The notes: a model not told the origin generated them from the letters alone. DNA of 13,636 nt from Bacteroidales bacterium (GCA_017616675.1 JAFZXR010000022.1:1-13636), one strand, 5' to 3'. Positions 1 through 4,714 are shown, numbered from the stretch's first letter. Program-made: numbers and translations.

Positions 1-337
1 CGGCCTCAGCGCCTGTGTTCATCGGCAAAACCTTGTCGTAGCCGAAGTATTCTGTGACATATTTTTCCCATGGACCGAGAGCGTCGTTGTAGAAAGCGCG
101 TGAGCTAAGTGTGAGCTTTTCAGCCTGTTCGTACATAGCCTTGAGGATTGCCGGGTGGCAGTGTCCCTGGTTGACAGCTGAATAAGCCGACAAAAAGTCG
201 TAATATTCCTTGCCTTCAACGTCCCAAACTTTGGCACCTTTACCTTTTGCCAAAACTACTGGAAGCGGATGATAGTTATGAGCGCCATAACGGGCTTCCA
301 TTTCCATGAAATCTTGTGAAGTCTTTTTTTCTGACAT
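1..337 (-). CDS. rocD: Ornithine--oxo-acid aminotransferase, N-terminal part (cut by window edge)
   Basis: Reading the minus strand from an ATG at 337 gives 112 uninterrupted residues that run off the window. The N-terminus contains [18 protein letters not shown], then [36 protein letters not shown] and [14 protein letters not shown]. This is the characteristic start of ornithine delta-aminotransferase, a PLP-dependent class III aminotransferase of the cytosol. The enzyme converts ornithine and 2-oxoglutarate to glutamate semialdehyde and glutamate, linking arginine and proline metabolism. The PLP-binding lysine lies outside the window, so activity cannot be judged. The leader is about 60 nt and follows a TAACTTTG box. 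The family call is confident from the many exact motifs. Other class III aminotransferases lack the combination of NYHPLPVV and [11 protein letters not shown]. Confidence 0.93.
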   Translation of the reverse strand, partial: MSEKKTSQDFMEMEARYGAHNYHPLPVVLAKGKGAKVWDVEGKEYYDFLSAYSAVNQGHCHPAILKAMYEQAEKLTLSSRAFYNDALGPWEKYVTEYFGYDKVLPMNTGAEA

Positions 338-397
338 AAAACCGTAATTTTTTTTGTTAATATTTTGTTGAATTTGTTAATCAGCTTTAAAAGTCCA

Positions 398-405
398 CAA
401 AGTTA
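398..405 (-). promoter_or_regulatory. Bacteroidota -7 promoter box for the ornithine aminotransferase
   Basis: On the minus strand the box reads TAACTTTG and matches the Bacteroidota -7 consensus TAnnTTTG, about 60 nt before the ATG at 337. A TTTG lies 16 nt further upstream (422-425), slightly closer than the usual 19-21 nt for a -33 element. The leader between box and start is A/T rich with no evident structure. Confidence 0.55.
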
Positions 406-460
406 ATCATTATTTCATAAACAAAAACATTTTTTTAAAAAATCTTTTTCTTTATAATGT

Positions 461-613
461 GCCGCTACGCGGAATGTGTTCACTTCGTGAAATGTGCCGC
501 TACGCGGAATGTGGAGGCTCTGCCTCATTGGCCGAAGGCCATCACATTGCGACCGAAGGGAGCACACATTCAACCAAAGGTTGCACATTTCCGAACGAAG
601 TGAGGACACATTC
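461..613. repeat. Array of eight mini-hairpins in two opposed arms of four
   Basis: Eight short hairpins with three-base loops follow each other, separated by 3-7 nt linkers. H1 462-472 (CCGC-TAC-GCGG), H2 479-491 (TTCAC-TTC-GTGAA), H3 497-507 (same as H1), H4 514-526 (GAGGC-TCT-GCCTC), H5 530-540 (GGCC-GAA-GGCC), H6 548-564, H7 571-583 (CAACC-AAA-GGTTG), H8 590-606. Linkers are AATGTG/ATGTG between H1-H4 and CACATT-like between H6-H8, exact reverse complements, so the array is inverted about 527-529. H6 and H8 have stems split by tandem GA/GA mismatches (TGC-GA-CC-GAA-GG-GA-GCA; TCC-GA-AC-GAA-GT-GA-GGA). Read outward, most loops are GAA or GTA, the GNA triloops known to be very stable in DNA. 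Short open frames cross it, but the symmetric structure argues against coding. It occupies most of the gap between the divergent rocD and yicC genes; the remaining sequence at 338-460 is A/T rich and holds only the rocD promoter. Confidence 0.85.
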
Positions 614-626
614 AAAAATTTTTTGC

Positions 627-634
627 TACCTTTG
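627..634 (+). promoter_or_regulatory. -7 promoter box for yicC
   Basis: TACCTTTG matches TAnnTTTG and ends 15 nt before the yicC ATG at 650, so the leader would be only about 10 nt. No TTTG is present at the expected -33 distance. That position is taken by hairpin H8 and the last CACATT linker of the upstream array. Confidence 0.6.
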
Positions 635-649
635 CAAAAATTTTTGACA

Positions 650-1519
650 ATGATTCGTTCGATGACAGGCTACGGCAAAGCCGAGCAAATTTTTAAGACA
701 AACAACATCTCTGTCGAGATTAAGACATTGAACAGCAAGCAGTTAGACCTTATCATGAAGCTTCCGCAGGAGCTCAAGGCCAACGAATTTGAATATCGTA
801 ACGAGATCGCTACGCGCCTCCAACGCGGCAAGGTCGACGTGCTTATGACCATCACCAACACCGACGTGGCGCAAAACACCCACATCGAAAAAGAGGTTGT
901 GGCATCGTATCTCGAGCAAATCGGCAATATTTCAAAGGAATACAACATCCCTGAATCGAAGGATATCGCCGCGATTGTGTTCCGTATGCCGGGCATTTTC
1001 GTGTCACCGGAACAGGATTACGACGAGGAATTTCTTGAAAAAATTAAGGATACTTTGCTGCAAGCCATAGCAATGACTGACGATTTCAGAGCTAAAGAAG
1101 GTGAAATTCTGAAAAAAGATTTGCTTAAGAGAGTTGATTTGATTTTAGGATATCTTGGCGAAGTCGAGCCTTTCGAAAAGAACCGTCACGAGGTGATAAA
1201 AGGTCGTTTGATTAAGAATTTGCAGGAGCTCACCAGCGGCGAATATGACGAAAACCGCTTCGAGCAGGAACTCATTTTCTATCTCGAAAAGCTTGATATC
1301 ACTGAAGAAAAGGTACGCTTGCGCAAGCATTGCGACTATTTCAAGGAGAGCATCGATGAGGAAGGGGCAGGCAAGAAACTCGGCTTCATCGCGCAAGAGA
1401 TGGGACGCGAGATCAACACCCTCGGTTCGAAGGCTAACGACGCTGATATTCAGCGACTTGTCGTAAAAATGAAGGACGAACTGGAGAAGATCAAGGAACA
1501 ATTATTTAATATACTATAA
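650..1519 (+). CDS. yicC: YicC family endoribonuclease-like protein
   Basis: The 289-residue protein begins MIRSMTGYGKAEQ, the hallmark YicC N-terminus, which fixes the start at 650 although the frame is open upstream through the hairpin array. The N-terminal YicC domain covers about residues 1-155. The C-terminal DUF1732 domain contains GKKLGFIAQEMGREINTLGS, KANDADIQ and LVVKMKDELEKIKEQLFN near the end. Length matches the family (about 290). E. coli YicC is reported to be an endoribonuclease, so a cytosolic RNA-processing role is likely; substrates here are unknown. In many Bacteroidota, as recalled, yicC is followed by gmk and nadD. Here nadD follows after only 89 nt, filled mostly by a palindrome, with no gmk in between. 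Confidence 0.93.
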   Translation: MIRSMTGYGKAEQIFKTNNISVEIKTLNSKQLDLIMKLPQELKANEFEYRNEIATRLQRGKVDVLMTITNTDVAQNTHIEKEVVASYLEQIGNISKEYNIPESKDIAAIVFRMPGIFVSPEQDYDEEFLEKIKDTLLQAIAMTDDFRAKEGEILKKDLLKRVDLILGYLGEVEPFEKNRHEVIKGRLIKNLQELTSGEYDENRFEQELIFYLEKLDITEEKVRLRKHCDYFKESIDEEGAGKKLGFIAQEMGREINTLGSKANDADIQRLVVKMKDELEKIKEQLFNIL

Positions 1520-1525
1520 GACGGA

Positions 1526-1592
1526 AAACTATGCAAAAAATCACGCCTGTGAGACCTCGAGGGCTCACCCTAAAGTGATTTTGGCATAGTTT
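1526..1592. repeat. 67-nt near-perfect palindrome between yicC and nadD
   Basis: Arms pair in nested order: AAACTATGC (1526-1534) with GCATAGTTT (1584-1592), AAAATCAC (1537-1544) with GTGATTTT (1575-1582), GTGAG (1549-1553) with CTCAC (1564-1568), and a CCTCGAGG centre (1555-1562). Only the loops AA/G, GCCT/CCTAAA and A/G are unpaired. There is no T-run on the plus side, so it is not a standard intrinsic terminator. Its right arm ends directly before GGAG (1593-1596), the only Shine-Dalgarno-like run ahead of nadD. It could be a leader structure, a MITE-like insertion or a protein-binding palindrome. Confidence 0.8.
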
Positions 1593-1608
1593 GGAGTCGC
1601 TAGCAAAC

Positions 1609-2199
1609 ATGAAAGAAAAAATCGGCTTGTTTTTCGGGTCATTCAACCCAATTCACAATGGTCATCTGATGCTTGCGAACTATCTCGCAGAGTATGGTGA
1701 CATGGATGAGATTTGGTTTGTGGTGTCGCCACAGAACCCATTCAAGGACAAGAAGTCGCTGCTTGCCGACCGTCATCGCATGTATATGGTGGAGCTGGCA
1801 ATCAAGGGTGACGAGCGTTTTCAGGTTTGCGACATCGAGTTTTACATGCCGCAGCCGTCGTATACCATCGACACTTTGACACGTTTGCAGGAGCGTCATC
1901 CGAACACCGATTTTTACCTGATTTGCGGCATGGATAGCCTCGAGACCTTCCCGAAATGGAAAAACTACGAGATGATTTTGAAGTATCATCATTTGTTGGT
2001 TTATCCACGTAAAGGATATAGCAGCAATGAGTTAGCAAATCATCCTTCGGTAAAAATCGTTGAAGCGCCTGAGATAGAGGTGTCGTCGACATTCATCAGA
2101 AACGCCATTGCCGAAGGCAAAGATGTGCGCTATTTCATGCCGAAAGAGGTGGCACAGTACATCGTCGACATGCACTTTTACGAGAAAAAAGAAAAATAG
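1609..2199 (+). CDS. nadD: Nicotinate-nucleotide adenylyltransferase
   Basis: The 196-residue protein catalyses ATP + nicotinate mononucleotide to deamido-NAD, the penultimate cytosolic step of NAD synthesis. The nucleotidyltransferase signature GSFNPIHNGH is at residues 10-19, with the paired histidines that contact the nucleotide. ICGMDSLETFPKWKNY (105-120) and the closing SSTFIR motif (159-164) are also typical of NadD. The ATG at 1609 is chosen because the family starts a few residues before GSFNP; a TTG at 1591 would read through the palindrome and is unlikely. The stop at 2199 abuts the stop of the convergent alkD-like gene at 2200, with no room for a separate terminator. Confidence 0.95.
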   Translation: MKEKIGLFFGSFNPIHNGHLMLANYLAEYGDMDEIWFVVSPQNPFKDKKSLLADRHRMYMVELAIKGDERFQVCDIEFYMPQPSYTIDTLTRLQERHPNTDFYLICGMDSLETFPKWKNYEMILKYHHLLVYPRKGYSSNELANHPSVKIVEAPEIEVSSTFIRNAIAEGKDVRYFMPKEVAQYIVDMHFYEKKEK

Positions 2200-2913
2200 T
2201 TATTTTTCGAGATAAGATTTCCGTTCGTTTTCCGAAAATTTTTCAATGGCGTACCTCAGCATGGTGCGAGGCATAGTCTTGTAACGTGTTGATAGCCAAT
2301 CTTTTAATCGTTTTTCATCGCGTTTTCCGGCCTCACGAAGCAGCCATCCCACGGCTTTTTGCAGCAAATCATGAAGCGGAACAGGTTTCTCCAGAAATAG
2401 TTCAGCGATATTGAACGTATCGTCGAGCTGCCCATGGCGCACAAACTGCATGGTGCTCACCATCCCAATGCGCTGTTCCCAGATGGTTTTTCCGTCGCGC
2501 GCAAGGTCGTAAAGAAGTTTGCGTTCCTTGTCGAGAAGCCAGTTTCCGAGTAGCTCGTAGCATGATAAATCGACCAAGTCCCAGTTGTTAATGTATTGAG
2601 TATTAGCGAGATAGAAGTCAATGCATTGCTTTTGCAAATCCTTATCTTTCTTCGCATGCTTGAACACCTGCACCAAAGCCAGCAGTCCAGCCATTCGCAT
2701 CTCATGATATTCCGAGCTTACGCATTCCTGCAGGTCGTCAAACGAGGTGTTGCTCCAGCATTCCTTCACCGCCTCTCTTATCGTCGGCACCTTGATTCCC
2801 AGGAACTTATCACCGTAGCCATAGCCACCCTTGCCAGTTTTGAAGAAACGAGAGAGGCCGGGGACCAGATCCGGATTCTGAGATGATAGTATCGTGTTAT
2901 ATAGTTTGTTCAT
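2200..2913 (-). CDS. alkD: AlkD-type DNA alkylation repair glycosylase
   Basis: The 237-residue all-helical protein matches the HEAT-like repeat DNA glycosylases that remove N3/N7-alkylated purines. Residues equivalent to those described in Bacillus cereus AlkD can be seen: W111 and D115 in NNWDLVDLS (counterparts of W109 and D113), R148 in WEQRIGMVS (R148) and W190 in KAVGWLLREAGKRD (W187). The start MNKLYNTILSS at 2913 is chosen because it gives the usual family length and lies just after a promoter box. The upstream extension would be translated from the repeat region and does not resemble the family. The gene is convergent with nadD, and its 5' end faces the repeat and transposase island. 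Confidence 0.9.
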   Translation of the reverse strand: MNKLYNTILSSQNPDLVPGLSRFFKTGKGGYGYGDKFLGIKVPTIREAVKECWSNTSFDDLQECVSSEYHEMRMAGLLALVQVFKHAKKDKDLQKQCIDFYLANTQYINNWDLVDLSCYELLGNWLLDKERKLLYDLARDGKTIWEQRIGMVSTMQFVRHGQLDDTFNIAELFLEKPVPLHDLLQKAVGWLLREAGKRDEKRLKDWLSTRYKTMPRTMLRYAIEKFSENERKSYLEK

Positions 2914-2920
2914 GGTGATG

Positions 2921-2928
2921 CAAAGATA
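2921..2928 (-). promoter_or_regulatory. -7 promoter box for the alkD-like gene
   Basis: On the minus strand the box reads TATCTTTG, matching TAnnTTTG, and ends 7 nt before the ATG at 2913. The transcript would be nearly leaderless. The -33 position overlaps hairpin A of repeat copy 1 (2942-2960) instead of showing a TTTG. Confidence 0.55.
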
Positions 2929-2941
2929 CATCTTTTTTGAA

Positions 2942-2989
2942 CCCCACACTACGTGAGGGGTAAATAAAATGGCGTACCTTCGGCACGCC
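2942..2989 (+). repeat. Composite REP-like repeat, copy 1 (hairpin A, spacer, hairpin B)
   Basis: Hairpin A is CCCCACACTACGTGAGGGG (2942-2960): CCCC/GGGG, one A-A mismatch, CAC/GTG and a TAC loop. The 10-nt spacer TAAATAAAAT (2961-2970) follows. Hairpin B is GGCGTACCTTCGGCACGCC (2971-2989), whose opposite strand folds with a GT wobble and a GAA triloop. The same A-10 nt-B order recurs three more times in the window. This copy has the shortest A hairpin and lies directly upstream of the alkD-like gene. Confidence 0.88.
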
Positions 2990-3016
2990 CAGGACTCTCT
3001 TGCTGTTCTTTCGTTG

Positions 3017-3073
3017 CCCCACACTGCGCTACGCTTGTGCGGGGATATTGAAATGGCGTACCTCCGGCACGCC
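3017..3073 (+). repeat. Composite REP-like repeat, copy 2
   Basis: Hairpin A spans 3017-3044 (28 nt, CCCCACAC...GTGCGGGG), the spacer is ATATTGAAAT (3045-3054) and hairpin B is GGCGTACCTCCGGCACGCC (3055-3073). It lies in tandem with copy 1, separated by 27 nt. Hairpin B ends 4 nt before the transposase stop codon, placing the repeat at the 3' boundary of that gene. Hairpin A is 23/28 identical to the A hairpin of copy 3. Confidence 0.88.
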
Positions 3074-3077
3074 GCTT

Positions 3078-3527
3078 CTAGTCGTGCAAAAAGTATCTCT
3101 CATCAACAGTAACACCGTTCTTTTTAATAAAAGAACGATATTCGTTAGAAAATTTAGTCTTTTTATGATGTTCTTTTTGGTTTTTAATGTAATTGATTAT
3201 CATATCTTTATCGCGTATGCTATAGCTAAAACCAGCGTATTCATGTCCCCAACCAGCAAAACCAGGAAAATTCTTGTTGGCTTTTAGCCATTTACTGCTT
3301 TCGGTTTTAACCCTCTGTACAAACTCAGCCAATGACAAAGAGGATGGAAGTGACACAAACATATGGATATGCTCGGGCATCCCGCCAATGCGATACATTA
3401 CGCAATGCAGATTTTGCGCTATGCCGATGATGTAGCCATATAGCTCTTGTTCATGCTCTTCGTTTATTGTCGGTTCGCTACGATACGTGCGAAACACGAC
3501 ATGATAGTAAGATGTCGTATAACTCAT
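3078..3527 (-). CDS. Y1 (HUH) transposase, IS200-like / REP-associated type
   Basis: The 149-residue protein starts MSYTTSYYHVVFRTY and has the catalytic set of single-tyrosine transposases: HUH as HIH at residues 53-55 (PEHIHMFVSLP) and the nucleophile Y113 in IINYIKNQKEHHKK, followed by the usual basic tail. FAGWGHEYAGFSYSI (90-104) is typical of the small Bacteroidota transposases of this family. Such enzymes cut and join single-stranded DNA at a hairpin foot. There is no TnpB-like partner. Instead the gene is flanked by hairpin repeats (copy 2 after the stop, a lone hairpin B in the 5' leader, copies 3-4 beyond the next gene), as in RAYT-REP systems. The start at 3527 is chosen because family members begin at this motif; the upstream open extension crosses the promoter and ncRNA. 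All catalytic residues are present. Confidence 0.88.
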   Translation of the reverse strand: MSYTTSYYHVVFRTYRSEPTINEEHEQELYGYIIGIAQNLHCVMYRIGGMPEHIHMFVSLPSSLSLAEFVQRVKTESSKWLKANKNFPGFAGWGHEYAGFSYSIRDKDMIINYIKNQKEHHKKTKFSNEYRSFIKKNGVTVDERYFLHD

Positions 3528-3555
3528 ATTGTTTTTTATTAATGTATTACGATAT

Positions 3556-3574
3556 AGCATGCCATAGGCACGCC
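3556..3574 (-). repeat. Lone hairpin B in the transposase leader
   Basis: On the minus strand this reads GGCGTGCC-TAT-GGCATGCT, an 8-bp stem (two GT wobbles) with a three-base loop. It belongs to the same 19-nt family as hairpin B of copies 1-4. It sits between the transposase promoter (3636-3643) and the ATG at 3527, so it would be in the 5' untranslated RNA. No CCCC...GGGG hairpin lies at the 10-nt spacing on either side. It could be a transposase-binding or autoregulatory site. Confidence 0.7.
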
Positions 3575-3632
3575 TTGAATTATCATTCAGTATAAACTTT
3601 ATGAAGATTCCTAATTTTTTAGTTTTTAATTT

Positions 3633-3667
3633 TTGCAAAGATAATACTTTTTTTAATATCTTTGCAA
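3633..3667. promoter_or_regulatory. Palindromic divergent promoter pair
   Basis: TTGCAAAGATA (3633-3643) and TATCTTTGCAA (3657-3667) are perfect inverted copies. The right one gives a plus-strand -7 box TATCTTTG (3657-3664) with TTTG at 3632-3635, exactly 21 nt upstream: a full -33/-7 promoter for the structured RNA. The left one gives a minus-strand -7 box TATCTTTG (3636-3643) with ATTG 21 nt upstream, for the transposase. The two promoters share the same DNA, so polymerase could hardly occupy both at once. Confidence 0.7.
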
Positions 3668-3670
3668 TTG

Positions 3671-3866
3671 ATTGGTTAGCCAATCGTAATTTATTGAAAG
3701 AAGCGTTATGCTTATCTTGTAGATGAAAACGTAGGAAATTTTCACTTAGCACAAGAGTTTGCATGGCGAGTTCCGCGTATTCTGCGTGGACTGCTGTTCA
3801 CATTTTGTGCTTAAGGTTTCCTACGACCTTCATCTACAGTGTGGCATACAGTTCCACGCTTTTTGT
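3671..3866 (+). ncRNA. Candidate structured RNA with 6S-like layout
   Basis: A full promoter ends at 3664, giving a predicted transcript start near 3671. The RNA begins with a small hairpin ATTGG-TTAG-CCAAT. A long hairpin follows: TGTAGATGAA (3718-3727) pairs with TTCATCTACA (3829-3838), CGTAGGAAA (3730-3738) with TTTCCTACG (3817-3825), and CTTAGCACAA (3745-3754) with TTGTGCTTAAG (3805-3815, one bulge). A central bubble (3755-3768 / 3793-3804) separates this from a terminal stem AGTTCCGC / GCGtGGACT. An intrinsic terminator closes it. A rod with a central bubble and a length near 195 nt resembles 6S RNA, which binds the housekeeping RNA polymerase. The family match is inferred from shape only. 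Alternatives are a RAYT-island RNA or a leader of the downstream orphan gene. The region contains no convincing coding sequence. Confidence 0.6.
3839..3864 (+). terminator. Intrinsic terminator of the candidate ncRNA
   Basis: GTGTGG (3839-3844) pairs with CCACGC (3854-3859) around a 9-nt loop and is followed at once by TTTTT (3860-3864). The hairpin starts directly after the outer stem of the long RNA hairpin, so it marks a natural 3' end. Confidence 0.65.
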
Positions 3867-3913
3867 GTTAAATAAAAACGTTTCTTTGGAACTTGGAAAC
3901 GAAGATTTCTGTT

Positions 3914-4498
3914 ATGAAAAAAGCATTTTTTATCACATTAATTGCATTATTTGGTATCTCTATGCTTGTAAATGCACAAACTCAAGTTTATCCAAAAGAA
4001 AGAATCGTCACCAAATTTTTGGGTATTCCTGTTGATGGAACAAAAAACGATATGATACAAAAACTCAAAAACAAAGGTTTCAAATACGATTCAACTTATG
4101 ATGTTTTAGAAGGGGAGTTTAATGGAATGGATGTGTCCATTTTAATTGCAACAAACAATAACAAAGTATACAGAATCTGTGTCATTGACAATCATAAATG
4201 TGATGAGGGACAAATAAAAATAAGATTTAATACATTGTGCCAACAATTTGAAAACAATTCTAAATACATATCAATTTCTGATTTCACGTTGTCAGATAAA
4301 GAAGATATTTCTTATGAAATGTCTGTCCACCACAAAGTTTATCAAGCATCTTATTATCAATTCTATTCTGAAACCGACACAGATGAAGAAATTGAAAATA
4401 GACTGGTTTGGTTTACTATTTATGAACAATATGGACAATACCAAATAGTGATATATTACGACAATGGATATAACCAAGCAAACGGAGATGACTTATAG
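3914..4498 (+). CDS. Secreted protein of unknown function
   Basis: The 194-residue protein starts MKKAFFITLIALFGISML and has a probable signal peptide with cleavage near VNAQ-TQ (residue 22), so it is exported. The mature part opens with KFLGIPVDGTKNDMIQKLKN, a helix-containing motif I recall from uncharacterised Bacteroidales secreted proteins, then EGEFNGMDVSI and a C-terminal half rich in Tyr and acidic residues. No catalytic motif, Cys pair or transmembrane segment beyond the signal is seen. The ATG at 3914 is preferred over a TTG 21 nt upstream because it places the signal peptide at the N-terminus. Base composition is clearly more A/T rich than nadD, purC or purF nearby, and the gene lies between repeat copies, suggesting it arrived with or into the island. 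The closest promoter-like box upstream is weak; read-through from 3657 past the terminator is possible. Confidence 0.8.
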   Translation: MKKAFFITLIALFGISMLVNAQTQVYPKERIVTKFLGIPVDGTKNDMIQKLKNKGFKYDSTYDVLEGEFNGMDVSILIATNNNKVYRICVIDNHKCDEGQIKIRFNTLCQQFENNSKYISISDFTLSDKEDISYEMSVHHKVYQASYYQFYSETDTDEEIENRLVWFTIYEQYGQYQIVIYYDNGYNQANGDDL

Positions 4499-4499
4499 T

Positions 4500-4556
4500 A
4501 GCGTATCGTAGATACGCCACTTCAGTATCCCCTGACAAGCACAGCGCAGTCTGGGG
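4500..4556 (-). repeat. Composite REP-like repeat, copy 3 (inverted)
   Basis: Plus-strand order is hairpin B (4500-4518, stem GCGTATC/GATACGC with a GTA loop), spacer ACTTCAGTAT (4519-4528), then hairpin A (4529-4556, CCCCTGAC...GTCTGGGG). This is the reverse orientation of copies 1 and 2. Hairpin B starts 2 nt after the orphan gene stop and is preceded by GTAG at its foot (4498-4501), the tetranucleotide also found at the foot of enterobacterial REP sequences. Relative to copy 2, a C-G pair in hairpin A is G-C here. Confidence 0.88.
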
Positions 4557-4579
4557 GTTCAGGAGGAAGGCAGTCTGCA

Positions 4580-4591
4580 ACAGCGCAGTCT
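4580..4591 (-). repeat. Partial duplicate of hairpin A
   Basis: ACAGCGCAGTCT repeats the 12 nt at 4541-4552, which form the inner half of hairpin A in copy 3. It stands alone within the 83-nt stretch between copies 3 and 4, which also carries further GCAGTC words (4570-4575, 4602-4607). It looks like the remains of an additional copy. Confidence 0.6.
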
Positions 4592-4639
4592 AGGGAAGCG
4601 GGCAGTCAGTAGGCCTCGCAGAACAACAAACAAGAAAAA

Positions 4640-4692
4640 AGCGTGCCGGAGGCACGCTACTTCACTTACCCCGCACAGTTTACTGTGTGGGG
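4640..4692 (-). repeat. Composite REP-like repeat, copy 4 (inverted)
   Basis: Hairpin B (4640-4658) is the best formed of all: GCGTGCC-GGA-GGCACGC plus a closing A-T. The spacer is ACTTCACTTA (4659-4668). Hairpin A spans 4669-4692, an 11-bp stem CCCCGCACAGT / ACTGTGTGGGG with one GT pair. The minus strand carries GTAG at the foot of hairpin B. It lies just beyond the purC stop and may also protect the purC mRNA 3' end. Confidence 0.88.
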
Positions 4693-4697
4693 TTTAT

Positions 4698-4714
4698 AAA
4701 AAGATCACAGATCT
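4698..4714 (-). terminator. Weak intrinsic terminator at the end of phoH-purC
   Basis: On the minus strand AGATC-TGT-GATCT is followed by TTTTTAT and overlaps the purC stop codon. The stem is only 5 bp and poor in G/C, so efficiency is doubtful. The stronger hairpin A of repeat copy 4 lies just downstream but lacks a U-run. Confidence 0.4.

Noticed and set aside
461..613. CRISPR array
   Set aside because: Units are 11-17 nt hairpins with 3-7 nt linkers, in inverted arms; no repeat of 24-40 nt, no unique spacers and no cas genes.
459..647. Short open frames across the hairpin array, one in frame with yicC
   Set aside because: The peptides simply translate the palindromes; YicC proteins start at MIRSMTG, and a promoter box lies after the array.
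1526..1592. Intrinsic terminator for yicC
   Set aside because: No T-run follows the stem on the plus strand, and the structure is far longer than a normal terminator.
3078..3764. Longer 228-residue form of the transposase
   Set aside because: The extra N-terminus crosses its own promoter and the ncRNA and does not resemble the family, which starts at MSYTTSYYH.
3078..4692. A complete IS200/IS605 element with TnpB
   Set aside because: No TnpB/IscB-like gene is present, and the flanking hairpins form repeated composite units instead of a single left and right end.
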